NCBI GenBank assembly: GCA_905182995.1
Contig: CAJJDP010000036.1
Span: 62,001 to 126,000 of the forward strand
From: Paramecium octaurelia
Taxonomy: Eukaryota; Ciliophora; Oligohymenophorea; Peniculida; Parameciidae
Length of the DNA: 64,000 bases
Direction: 5' to 3'
Shown here: one piece after another, positions 47,820 to 58,539 of the stretch
Layout of the letters: each line of letters starts with the position of its first letter
Numbering within the stretch: position 1 is the first letter of the stretch
Program-made: the position numbers and the translations under genes
Notes under the pieces: generated by a model
What the model was told of the DNA's origin: nothing
The model's database searches: none
What the model saw: the letters and a program-made list of their open reading frames with translations, nothing else

Positions 47820-48806
47820 ATGCAATAGATGAAATCAACTGGAGAAAAGTATTAGAAATAACTAAATTAAAGATCTCCGGAAAAGATATTGTCAAAGAGA
47901 AATAGTAATAGTTAATTATAATACTTAATAAAATGGAAGAATCATGAGGAGCCAACTTGGGAATTTGAAGAAAATATTCGAAATTAAATTTAAAATTTAC
48001 TAACAAACGATTTAGAATAAAAAACCAATTAAAATGAAAAATAAGTTGAGCCAATGAAAATTTTATAGAGAACAGTTCAACAGTCTTTTAAGCATCCTAA
48101 TTGTTCAGAGGAGCTACTTTTTAATAAGCAGAGAGAGATGACAAAAAAATATTGCAATGCATACCCATAATCTGGAGATGAAATAGATAGTGTTCAATTG
48201 ATTTTAACATAAGAAGATTGTATATTTGAAATAAAATGGAAATCTAGGTTTGATGGAGTGTAACCTATATCTGATTTTTATCAATATGATTAATTCAAAG
48301 TAGTTGCTCCAATGCTATTTATGGACTTTTTAGAGATTTGTATTTTAGGATTTGAAAAGAAATCAGATATATAGTTTATAGCGCCTGGCAAAGATAATAT
48401 AGAAAGAACTTAGTTGATAAAAAGTATCTTATTATAGAATTCAAATTATGTGGATACTAATAAAAATTAATTAGAAGAAGTTAAAGTAAATGAATAAGCT
48501 AATGAAAATTATGCTACGTCAAAGAAAAACACTAAAATAACATTTATGTAATCAGACTAAAAATAGAAATAGCTAATTTAACCATAAAGCAATACAGAAC
48601 CGTAGGATCAAGAATAATAACAGAATGAAAATTCATCCTAATAGAACAATAATTAGAGTGATGAATAATTATTGGAAGATAAATAATCTGATTAATAATA
48701 ATTAGAATAAAAGGAGTAGAATATGGTTGATTAGAATAAAAATTAAAACTATGAAGAGCAGATAGAATAAGAATCAATATCATTAGAATAATAATAATTA
48801 GAATGA
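47820..48806 (+). CDS. HP1-like protein with chromodomain and chromoshadow-like domain
   Basis: Intronless, 328 residues. Residues 18-56 form a short chromodomain: SPEKILSKRNSNSQLQYLIK then WKNHEEPTWEFEENI, with the aromatic cage partly visible (Tyr, Trp, Trp) and the typical WxPxxN/ExxI-like helix. Residues about 122-180 (VQLILTQEDCIFEIKWKSRF and YQYDQFKVVAPMLFMDFLEI) match the order of a chromoshadow domain, the dimerisation module of HP1. A Gln/Asn/Glu-rich tail of 130 residues follows, unlike animal HP1. It would bind methylated histone H3 in silent chromatin. In ciliates, HP1-like proteins also act in DNA elimination; that role is a hypothesis here. Confidence 0.72.
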
Positions 48807-48844
48807 TGATTTAAGTATGGACTTTATTTAAGATATTATATAAG

Positions 48845-49800
48845 TCATAATATTATTCTTTATTTGACTTCTGTTTCCATGATTTCTAGTAGCTTAATTT
48901 CAAGAGTTTGATTTCTCTTTAATAACTATTCAACTTGAGTTTTTAATCTTTTGATTTCTTCAACCTTAGATTAGAGATCTTTATCCTTTCTCTGATAAGC
49001 GATAACTAAATATAAAATAGGGATGTACTTGATTATTCGAATTTCCATTTGAGATCTGAGTAATCTTGTTGTTTGACAACATTTTCTGAGTTATTGATTT
49101 GCTTAAAGGTTTGGATCAATTCTTCTAACTCTTAAATTTTTTATCTTTATTGATTGTATAACAATTCATAAGGTTAGAATGAGTTTCTTTATTATTAAAC
49201 TTCTTATTGCAATGATACAAAATGTTATTCTTTGCTTAACAATTTGAGTTATAATTTTTCATTTTCTGATTTGAGAATGTCTCTTTAACTAGTGATGGAT
49301 TTATTTTAGGATTCAAGATTGGCAATCATTTATTCTAGATTTTAGATAGTAGTTTTCTCGCATTTTTTGTGTAGGAGTTCATTTTGTAATTTTTCGTTGC
49401 TTGATTAAAGTGAAATAATTTGTTATCTCAACTCGTGGTTAGGATTGCAGTTTTCTTTATCGAAAGTTGAAGTCTTAAGCATGAGTATGATGGCATCAAT
49501 TGATGATTCAAGGGTTTTATCGTATTTTAGTTTAATTTAACTTAATGAGTAAATGGCTTTGGAAATGTTGTCGATGGGCATTTAAGATGGTTACTTGATA
49601 TGTACAGACTCTCTTTGGATCTAGCAAGATTCTCGTGCCACTGAAGGTTGTGTTTTTGTTGTAATCAATTAGGGAATGCCTCTAGCACTGTTTCTAGTAA
49701 TGTTTTGGCTGGCTCGATTGGTTTTGGGCATAACAATGTCTCGGATGGGAGAAATCTAATCATTTAGGGTCCTTTTATAATATTAAATGCAATGATACAT
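48845..49800 (-). CDS. Coiled-coil protein, about 310 residues
   Basis: TGA at 48845-48847. An in-frame ATG at 49800 (MYHCIQYYKRTLNDQISPIR) extends a frame also starting at 49731 (MPKTNRASQNITRNSARGIP); I take the longer form, but the second start is possible. One 23-nt intron lies near 49007-49029. The first 100 residues are basic and Ser/Thr-rich. The rest is a continuous coiled coil (LRQQIISLQSSNEKLQNELL and similar) to the end. No family recognised; probably structural. It converges on the HP1-like gene with 38 bp between stop codons. Confidence 0.72.
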
Positions 49801-49930
49801 TCTAGAGGTTAATTGTTGAGGGCTGGTGGGAGGTTTATAGAGATATTAAATTTGATGAGTATTCATTTTACTGTTAAAATTAATAATTTACGATTAACAT
49901 AAAAAAAGAGGTGTTATTGTATAATTATTG

Positions 49931-50429
49931 TCATCCTTAAGTTTCTCTTAAGACCACTTTCGCAAGTTTTTTGAGTTCAAGGAAATAACTAATATAAAAT
50001 TAAAGCGTTTACCTACTATTGGTAGGATGATTGTAATTTTTAATGGCTCTCTGTAATTCTATGATCTTATTCAGTGGCAATATATCTTGTAATTGTTTTT
50101 TTGGATACAATATACTTCATAGTAGTTATATGTTACTTTTAAGTGGGTTTACTCAGGTCTAAACTGGATCTCTAAAATGATAATCTACCTGGTGATTTGT
50201 GTATTTGGGGAGATGAATCTTAAGATTTGTGAAGTGCGTTGTTTTTTGGTGATTTGGGAGATATGCTTGATCTCAGGATTTATTAGAGTTATCCGAGATT
50301 GGATGTTTTGGGTTAGTACAGTATTTGTTTGGGTTAATCAAATTTGCTGTTTATTTTGCCACGTACTTCCTTACGAAAGTCATCCAACTCATAAATTGGA
50401 GTGTTTGCTATGAATGATCCAGAATGCAT
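49931..50429 (-). CDS. Small Ser/Pro/Lys-rich protein, 158 residues
   Basis: ATG at 50429 (MHSGSFIANTPIYELDDFRK), TGA at 49931-49933; one 22-nt intron makes 159 codons. The central part, SISPKSPKNNALHKSQDSSP and IHKSPGRLSFQRSSLDLSKP, is full of SP/TP sites and looks like a target of proline-directed kinases. The C-terminal 45 residues form a helix (IIELQRAIKNYNHPTN). No family recognised. Its start codon is 10 bp from that of the divergent CK1 gene. No other in-frame Met could serve as the start, so the overlap of control regions is real if the gene is real. Confidence 0.65.
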
Positions 50430-50439
50430 AAAATTATTA
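50430..50439. promoter_or_regulatory. 10-bp gap between divergent start codons
   Basis: Only 10 bp lie between ATG 50429 (minus) and ATG 50440 (plus). If the CK1 gene instead starts at the upstream in-frame ATG at 50410, the two coding regions would overlap. The promoters must lie within the neighbouring coding sequence. Confidence 0.45.
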
Positions 50440-51789
50440 ATGAAAAAATTACCTAGTAGTTATTTGGAGCCCAAAATATTTGATAACAAATACATTATCA
50501 AGTAAAATTTGAGTTCTGGGTCTTTTGGAGTTGTTTATCTGGCTATTCATAAAGTAACACGTGAGGAAGTGGCTGTTAAATTGGAAAAAGGAGAATAAGA
50601 AACTTTAGATAGAGAAGTTTACTTGCTAACTAAGTTGTAAGGCATTTAAGGTATCACCAAACTTTACTGGTTTGGAAGCGAGCAAAACTATAATGTTATG
50701 GTCATCGAAATCCTAGGTAAGGACTTAGGTTATTATGTTAAACATTACAAACAATTATCATTGAAAACTGGTTTACAACTATTAGAATAGCTCCTAACCA
50801 TTTTTAGTTTGGTGCACAACAAAGGAATTGTTCATAGAGATCTGAAGCCTGAAAATATAATGATGGGCAAAACCAATACAGCACAAGCATATTTAGTTGA
50901 CTTTGGAGTTTCTAAATAGATTTTTGATTCAGCAAAACATATGTACATAACTATTCATTCAAAATAGACCTTTTCGAGACAACAAGTCATTCATTGGAAC
51001 AACTCGATATGCGTCAATTGCAGCTCACAAAGGATATGAAATTGGAAGAAAAGATGACTTAGAATCCCTTATGTATGTCATCATATATCTTATTTTGGGG
51101 TATATACATAGCTATTTAATTTCACTAGCAAACTACCTTGGCAAAATCTGTAGAATATTGGAGATAAAGACAGAACAATTGTTGTTGGAGAAGTGAAGAT
51201 GCAAACATCAATCTAGTCACTCTGTAAAGATTTGCCTTCACCTTTCTCAGAATATTTGAAGTAAAGTGATCATCTTAACTAGTTATTTAAAAGGGCTAGA
51301 TTATTAAGACTAGCCTGATTATGAATTACTCAAGAAAATTATGAGACAATGTTCAGACCCAAATACGTATGATAATTAATTCGAATGGACAGATAAAATA
51401 CCAGAGAAACTTGGAGAAGTCAAATAGTAAAGCTCATTCTTAGCTGTCCCAAATGGATTAAATGATTAGAATAGACAAAACACAAAAAAATAATCTTATA
51501 TGGGTACTGATTCCATATGAATTTAGGTTCCCAATCTTCCAATATTGTTAAATACATACCATCTAATTAAGATGCTCTTCTAATAAAAAGTCAACCTTAA
51601 AAAATTATAACCAGTCAACCTCATATTGAAGTGTTGAAACAACTAGACACCGTTGATTTTGATGATATCGAAGAAAACATGTAAAATTATCCTACTCTAG
51701 AACAAAAGTTGCTGAGATTGCAAGGATTTGATGCAAAATTTAAGGAAGGTTGTGTATCTCGTTCTGCAATTCATGTTTTTGATCATTGA
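50440..51789 (+). CDS. Casein kinase 1 family protein kinase
   Basis: Ser/Thr kinase of the CK1 group. Introns of 25, 29, 22 and 23 nt leave exactly 417 codons. Kinase landmarks are [51 protein letters not shown] and the CK1-specific IGTTRYASIAAHKGYEIGRK plus DDLESLMYVIIYLIL. Instead of APE, CK1 proteins carry this SIN/SIA motif, as seen here. The downstream LDYQDQPDYELLKKIMRQC also fits CK1. The C-terminal 110 residues are an extension with helix LEQKLLRLQGFDAKFKEG and no known domain. All catalytic residues are intact. Confidence 0.93.
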
Positions 51790-52569
51790 AATCAAATTAA
51801 TTTATTTTACTTAATTAATTAATTAATATGGATAATCAATTAAATTATTATTTATTCTTCCTAATTAAATTTTTTATTTTATATTGAATAATTTTATAGT
51901 ATTTCCTCTTAATTCTTTTTATATTCTTCATTCCTAAATTACAGCCATTTTTCTATAGTTTTTAATAATTTAAGTTTAATCCTTTGAAATAATTCTATAG
52001 TATTATGTTTCCTTTTTTTTTAATTCTTTATTCTAATCAAATTTTCCAGTAGGTTTCTATTTGGATTTATCTAATTAGAATTAGAAGAATCTAGATAATG
52101 TAATTCTTTAGAAAATTAATAAATTAAATCTAGACCTAATTCATATTGACTGGATTAACTATCCCAAATCTGAAGCAAAGTATTTATTACAATACAAATA
52201 GAATAATTATATAGACCATCTTAGACTTCATAGATATTAATGTTCTTGAAAGATATAATTAGATTTAAAAATACTTTTGATATCAATATGATCTCGAATT
52301 GAATTTAAGTTCTCAACCTACGTCTGTTTATACTCTAATACTTTTCGAGAATTACGTTTTAAATCAAATGCAAGGACTACTTTATTTTTAAAAATTATCT
52401 GCTTAATTGAAATCTTTTCTTCTAATTCTACTCTATTTAATTAGATTACATTATTCAAATTTCAACCTTATAGTTAAATTATATGCAAAAAAATTTAGGA
52501 AAATCATATATAAAGTTTCTCAAAAATCACTAATTCAATATTCAAACTTTATAATTATTTTTAACTGAA
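51790..52569 (-). pseudogene. Possible degenerate gene or noncoding stretch
   Basis: 780 bp between two plus-strand genes. On the minus strand one frame shows protein-like stretches, KNKVVLAFDLKRNSRKVLEY and LDKSKQKPTGKFDQNKELKK, separated by two in-frame TGA codons with no obvious canonical introns or start. This fits a decayed gene, but open frames of 60-100 codons are common by chance when TGA is the only stop in AT-rich DNA. Confidence 0.25.
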
Positions 52570-53967
52570 ATGTTTCAATAATCAGAAGCAACTCTGGGAT
52601 ATAATAGAAATTAAACAGATAATTAGCCAGATTCTCAAAGAGATTCCTCTGTTCAATAAAATGTAAGCATCTAATTATATTTAGCCACTATAATAGGGTT
52701 TAACTGATGAATAAAAATCAATAGGAATCCTCAACCCTTATGTTTTCACATCATATAATATGCCAAAAGTAAAGCAAACTTTTCATACTAATTGTAGATT
52801 AATTGCTATAATCATTTTGGTCAAACCATCACTAATTTTTGCAAAACTCAAGAATGCAGATTACCATTATGTCCCGAATGTGTAAAAGAACATGTGAATG
52901 AACATTCTGAGTTTAAGACATATCCTAAACTGGAATGCTTGGAAAACATATTGACTTAAGTTCACTCTGATATTTGTTAATAAGGTAATTCTTTTTCTAA
53001 TTGTCTTAAGCCAATTAAATTACTCATGCATAATATTGTATTGAAAAATCTGTTGCTCAAGCATATGCTTAAACTACTTTCACTGTTGAGAAACTCAAAG
53101 AAGCTAAGAAAAGAATTCTAAATGTTATTGAATAATACTTTGACACTTTAGAGAATGAATTGGAAAATAAATAAAAGAAAAACTATGAAAATTTCAAAAG
53201 AGATGCAGATGCACTTCTGAAAGCATTAAAAGCCAGGAATGGAGCATATCTAAATTTTTTAGATAAACTCTAACAACCAGAATGCATGTATTCTCTCTTA
53301 CCATATCTTGCATCTCCAAGTTAAGAAGATAACAAATAATATCTTTAAATTGCTAATAAATTTACAAGCAGATTCAAAGAAGTTCAATCTGAAATTACTT
53401 TTGACTCTTTCAAATCGTAATAATTTAACTAATTTTAGAGCTTAATTAAGTTCACGCTTAGCAGAGATTGTTGGCGTTGTCCATCAAGATCTTACAGAAT
53501 ATTTAGATATCCATAAGCTTGCCCCGCCAGAAATCGTTAAGAGCAAAGCTTTAACACTAAAACCCCAAAATAATCAAATACAAAAAAAAGCATCATCTCC
53601 CCAATAACGATAGAGAAATTTGAGCAAAACATATTAAATTTAAGAAAATTAGGATAAAGAGATTATAAAAGTTAACCCTAATTAAAATTAAGTTGAATAG
53701 ACCATTCGATATTAATAGATTAACCCTTAGCCTATTCAAATTCAATAGTATTAATCTCCTTCAAATTTCAGCTCTATGAATCAAAACTACCCTTAATAAT
53801 TTACTTAATAATAACCTCAATATTATTCCAATCAGCCTCAATATTCAGCTTAATTTCCATACAATCAATAAAGATATTAGTAACAAGTGCCATATCAATA
53901 ATATTTACAGTATGATCAGAACGGCTAATATTAAAATACAATTAATCCTATTTAGAAATATTATTGA
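52570..53967 (+). CDS. B-box zinc-finger / coiled-coil protein with Gln-rich tail
   Basis: About 440 residues from ATG at 52570 (MFQQSEATLGYNRNQTDNQP) to TGA at 53965-53967. Introns of 22 and 29 nt lead into a B-box: CYNHFGQTITNFCKTQECRL then CPECVKEHVNEH, with the zinc ligands in B-box order. A coiled coil of about 150 residues follows (LKEAKKRILNVIEQYFDTLE and KNYENFKRDADALLKALKA), then a tail dominated by Gln, Tyr, Asn and Pro (QQFTQQQPQYYSNQPQ). No RING finger precedes the B-box, so it is not a canonical TRIM ligase. B-box plus coiled coil suggests an oligomeric scaffold. The Q/Y-rich tail may promote condensation. Confidence 0.82.
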
Positions 53968-54331
53968 ATGTATTAATGTATTTTGATCCTAACTAGTATA
54001 TATTAAATATTCAATAAAATTCCTAAACCATAATTAGAAATTTCTGAATTATTATATGATCTATTATTTAGAAGGTAGAACCCTTACTAAAATGATTATT
54101 AGCATTCCTTTCTTTTAGATAATTCTTATGATAATCATTTTGGCTCGCTTCTTTAGGTTTATATAATTTAAAAAGCAAACAATTATATTGATATAAATCT
54201 TTCTGCATTTTAAATAAGCTAATATGAATACTTTAGAACAGAAGCCATTTTTAAATAAAAAATAATCATGATTATTTTATAATACCATTACATTGCAAAA
54301 AAATAAAAATTTGTTAAATTAACAATTAAAA
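53968..54331. other. AT-rich intergenic stretch, no gene seen
   Basis: 364 bp between two plus-strand genes; no frame or RNA-gene pattern stands out. Confidence 0.5.
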
Positions 54332-56437
54332 ATGTCGTAAGACTTAAAGAAATTTTAAGTCTAAGAAGAAAATCAGATATAAAAGAGTATTAATGAATAA
54401 TCCAATCAAATGGAACAGACATAGAAAAAATAATTTACAAAATTTGATAATGATAATTAGAATGATTTAAATTGTACTGTTTAAAGAGTTAAAACAACTT
54501 AATAATAAAAAAGCTTTAATTTACCTTAAAAATAAAGGAATTCATCTTATCAGGATATTAATGACAATTTATATGACAAACTTCTAAATAATAAGTAAAA
54601 AGTATAATTCGATAATCATGTTGAAAAATTATAAAAAAGCCAATAGTTCAGAAGAAGTAATTAATATAAATCGCTTAGCAATAGATATACAAGTTCAGAA
54701 GGCGGTTAAATATATGATTAGGTGAGATAAGCAAATCTTTTGGAAGATAATTAAATTGATTCAATTAATAAATATGAATATTACGACTCAAAATATACAG
54801 AGTGTAGAGATAAATAAACTAATGTCTTATAATATTATCAAAGTCAACATTTTAATGAAGTGTACAGAAAGAGGTAGGATTAATTGTCCTGTTCATTTTA
54901 TTCTAAAAACTCTAAAAAAGTCGTCATTAAAACGAATTAGACTATCTATTAAAGATAAATCAAAGAAGAAAAAGATCACAATGATTCAAGTGATTCGAAT
55001 TAATCAAGAATCTCTAAGGATACTTAAGAATAAGATTAAAAAGACTAACAATCTAAACATGAAGAGATATAGAGTCTAAGAATATCAAAAATGTCTGACC
55101 TTAGTGATTAATTGAAGAATGACTTATAGATAGAGGAAGGTTAAGGAATTGAAAATAGTCTGGGATCTGATTTTCATTATTTTGATAGCAATAAAAGTTC
55201 TCTCAATCAAACTCCATAAAGGAAATCTCTTAGAGATATAAAATTCTATAAAAATTAAGTACCTAGTCTCAAAATATAACAACAAGAAAATGAAAAATAT
55301 TTTTCATAGGCATCCAGTCCGCAAAACAACCTAGAGAAGTAATGGTCCAAGAAATTATAAATTACGACTGATGGTTTAGGTTGCTAATCTAATTTAATTT
55401 CACCTATAGTTGCATATCATGATAACGGATAACATAAAAATACTATGTCCTTTGGGAGATAATAGGGGTACAACAGTTTTTAAAAATCCTACAAAAAGTA
55501 TAACCAAAATTGCATCAGTCCATTTGACTGTAACACTCCAATTAATGAAGAATCTAAATTTATAAATGAACTTAAAAAAGGGAATATTGCAAAAAGCAAA
55601 TAGATTGAAAAAGAGTAGGCTATGATAAGAGTATTAAAAACCTAATCTGAGAAGAAGTAGCAGAGTTTTGAGTATGAGAAAAAAATTATGGAACTTGAAC
55701 AAGAACTTAAATTGAAAGAAGAACAAATGTAATTGAAAGATGATATAATAAGTGAATAACTAGAAAAAATTTAATAATATAACCAAAGAATAAGTCTAAT
55801 TCCAAATGAAGATGATTGGAATTCTGATTTTCATAATATAAGGGAATTTATTGATGATTATAAAAGCAATATATATTAATTGATATCTCATAAGAATTCA
55901 AATATATCTTTTATTAATTTGAAGAAGTAAAAGTTTTAGGAATAATAAAAGGATAAATTCAATTAATTCAGTACCAAAAATTCAACTTAGACAAATTAAT
56001 AAATATCTGAAGAATAAACCAATTCACAAATTATAAGCATTTAGAAAAATTTAATTTTATCACCTATTTTCGAAAATATAATACTCTTACAATAAAAATC
56101 TTTAGCACTTGGATTTGAATTTGGCCATGCTGTCCCAGAACTTTTTTAAAAACTATATTACCTTAGTAAAAGAGAGAAGTTTAGAAATAGATTACTTGAT
56201 ATGAATGAATGCGTAAAATATGAAATTCAAGAATTAAATAATTTTTTAAAGAATCAGAATAAAAACTCAAGTATTAATGAATTGAAAGAGACACTTGAAT
56301 CAGAAATTATCATATAAAAATACATTTATTAAAAAATTTACAATATATCTAATCTATTCAAAGAAAGAATAATGTAAATATAGGAAGGTCACAAACAAAT
56401 GTAAGAGTAATTGAAAAAAAATACTCTATGTAATTGA
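54332..56437 (+). CDS. Large uncharacterised Gln/Asn/Ser-rich coiled-coil protein
   Basis: One uninterrupted frame of 702 codons, the second longest intronless gene here. TAA and TAG make up a large share of codons, giving an extremely Gln-rich N-terminal 300 residues (MSQDLKKFQVQEENQIQKSI). A middle section is Ser/Asn/Lys-rich with SP sites. From about residue 410 there is a strong coiled coil, AMIRVLKTQSEKKQQSFEYE and KKIMELEQELKLKEEQMQLK. The C-terminal 200 residues look globular or helical (LALGFEFGHAVPELFQKLYY). No family recognised. The layout resembles cortical or basal-body coiled-coil proteins, which is inference. Confidence 0.75.
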
Positions 56438-56768
56438 TTAATTTAAAACTAATTTATAGAATGTATTACTAATTGCTAAATTTATTCATAGTTCTAGTTA
56501 CTATTGTTATATTGTTAAGTTTCTACCAAGATTAAGTTATTATAAAATAATTCAATCTATTATAAAATGCCAATTTTATAATACTGCTTAAGACATATAT
56601 CTCGTATAAATTTGTAAATAGATGATTAATTTCATGCAAATTAATATGTTTTGACTTATAATAAGAAAATTTATCCAATTCCTTTGAGAGAGGTTGCGTA
56701 AATAAGTATATTAATAAATTTATTTTTCTTATAAGTTATTTTAATAAGATTGATATTTAAAATATGCA
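56438..56768. other. AT-rich intergenic stretch, no gene seen
   Basis: 331 bp between convergent genes. No protein-like frame is visible. Confidence 0.5.
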
Positions 56769-57173
56769 TCATGATTTGAACACAAGACAAGCCAAATTGC
56801 CATTATAAAACATAAATAGTCTTGTATTGTTTTATACTGTAACATCATAAGCATATCCTTCACCTAAATTTGGTTACAATTATGAATTACCTATAATAAC
56901 TTGCCAAGTTGGCCCATACTTCTTTTCAAGTGCTTCTTTTATTGTTTTGCATGCATTCTTTAAAATAAATGAATATTTAGAATACTTCAATTGATAAAAC
57001 TGGAGATGAGTTGTTTTCAATTCCTGAAACTATCGAGTCTTAAACCTCTGAAAGCATATCTGGACTCATATCTGTATCCTTAATTTAACAGCAATTATTA
57101 CTTTGATAATAGCTGTACCAAGCATTTCCTTTTTCAATTAAGCAAGGTCTTATGTTTCTTTCTTTTCTTCCAT
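56769..57173 (-). CDS. DYNLL: LC8-type dynein light chain
   Basis: Small dimeric hub protein of axonemal and cytoplasmic dynein. ATG at 57173 (MEEKKETQDLAQLKKEMLG), TGA at 56769-56771, with several introns, the first of 23 nt after AIIK. The family core is clear: AIIKDTDMSPDMLSEVQDSI (human AVIKNADMSEEMQQDSVE), ACKTIKEALEKKYGPTWQVI (human IKKEFDKKYNPTWHCIVG), then GEGYAYDVTVQNNTRLFMFY and LACLVFKS. The N-terminal 20-residue charged extension and the replacement of the usual FGSYVTHET by YAYDVTVQN mark a divergent paralogue, perhaps axonemal. The peptide-binding groove residues are partly changed. Confidence 0.85.
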
Positions 57174-58122
57174 TTTAATTATATTAATAAAATATATATA
57201 TAAATATATATCATCACAATTAAACATTGCACATTAAATGGCTTTCTTATTTTTTTATAAATCCTCTGTAGTTATTAATTACACAGGATGAAATTTTATT
57301 TTTCACTTAAACCCCACACATCTCAATTTCAATTCTTTTACGGTTTCACATAAATTTTTCTTCTTTAGCTCCAATAAAATAGAAGCTAAACAAGATCATT
57401 TTATATAATCCTCACTAAAACAACTCTAGTTTTAAATAGCTCTATATAAAGTATTAGTATCATTAGAAAAGATTAACTTTGTTCATAAAATTTTGTCCTT
57501 TCAATTGCTTTAAAAGAGATAATATTTGCAAATTAGATTATTGAGTAAAGGCTATTTAAATAAAAGTACTTCTAATATCCAATTCATCTAAAATAATAAA
57601 GGATTAAGTTAGTTTAATTTAAAAAACAATTAAATTAGTAATCTTAAAATGTTTATAATTATTTATATTTCTATAATAAATAGTTGATGTAAAAATATAT
57701 CAATACAATATTTCATCACAAATATGTGGATTGAATTTAATCAAATGTATTTAAATAAATATTAGATAAAATCTTATTCCTTTACATTATTTGCAAAACA
57801 ATAGAAGAAGCCATTCCTCTCACAATTGTATCAAATTGTTTCTTGTTTAATTAAATTACACTGTTATTAGTTTTATCAATAAATATTTATATATCTACTT
57901 ATTTTAATTTTTTATTTTATGGAATCCTGAAATTGCATCATTCTATTTTGTTTTCCTATCAATTTAATGGTATAACATTTATTTAGCCTGATTCTTAAAA
58001 TTTAACATCCTTTACTGATAAATAAGCATTATAATTTACTGAAAATAAAGAGCTCAACATTAATTTTCAATGAATTAAAAGATAATTATTAATATTAATA
58101 TATTTTTGAAGATATATTGAAA
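57174..58122. other. Gene-poor AT-rich stretch of 0.95 kb
   Basis: Between the LC8 gene start and the next plus-strand gene. Contains a short minus-strand protein-like fragment (57303-57474, listed separately). The rest has frequent stops in all frames. Confidence 0.45.
57303..57474 (-). pseudogene. Short protein-like fragment with in-frame TGA
   Basis: The minus strand reads NDTNTLYRAIQNQSCFSEDY, IK, an in-frame TGA (57396-57398), then SCLASILLELKKKNLCETVK and ELKLRCVGFK. The helix pair with regular Leu/Ala/Leu spacing recalls a TPR or similar alpha-repeat. No start codon or canonical intron is evident, so it may be a relic. It is too short for firm conclusions. Confidence 0.2.
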
Positions 58123-58539
58123 ATGATCTGTTGCAGTGGCAAAAAGAGTAAATAGCAAACTTCAGAAATAACTAAAAAGAGAAGCAAAATATTGTCTGTA
58201 TTCGATTCTTTATTTTATTTTTCTAGGATTTTATAGAAGAAATAAACAACGAAGCTATGACTCTCTATTAATCACCAAACTGTTAAAATCTTTCTATTAT
58301 GTTTTAATATTCTGGAGAACCTTAAACAATGAAGTATAGTGTTCCTATTACATATTTTAAGATCAAGCTCTAATACAAAAATTTGTAGATCGGTTGAACG
58401 ATTAGCTAGTCCTATTCCAAGCATTACTCCAAGAAAAACTTCCTTTAATATCTTCAAATGCGCAAAAACAAACCAAAATACAAAGTTTATATCGACAAAA
58501 AGTGGTTTCACATTATTAGTAACAAAGGCACACTTTTGA
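58123..58539 (+). CDS. Small basic protein with N-terminal double cysteine, 119 residues
   Basis: ATG at 58123, introns of 29 and 28 nt, TGA at 58537-58539; the spliced length is exactly 120 codons. It starts MICCSGKKSKQQTSEITKKR, where the adjacent cysteines next to a basic cluster could be S-acylated for membrane attachment. The second half is Ser/Thr/Arg-rich (SVERLASPIPSITPRKTSFN) with SP and TP sites, then ends KFISTKSGFTLLVTKAHF. No family recognised. Two canonical introns restoring one frame argue that it is a real gene. Confidence 0.65.

Noticed and set aside
50177-50413. Plus-strand ORF of 78 residues, rich in Cys, Trp and Val
   Set aside because: Antisense to the Ser/Pro-rich gene at 49931-50429, whose frame has protein-like composition and a canonical intron.
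58272-58511. Minus-strand ORF of 79 residues
   Set aside because: Antisense to the small plus-strand gene at 58123-58539, which has two canonical introns that restore one frame.
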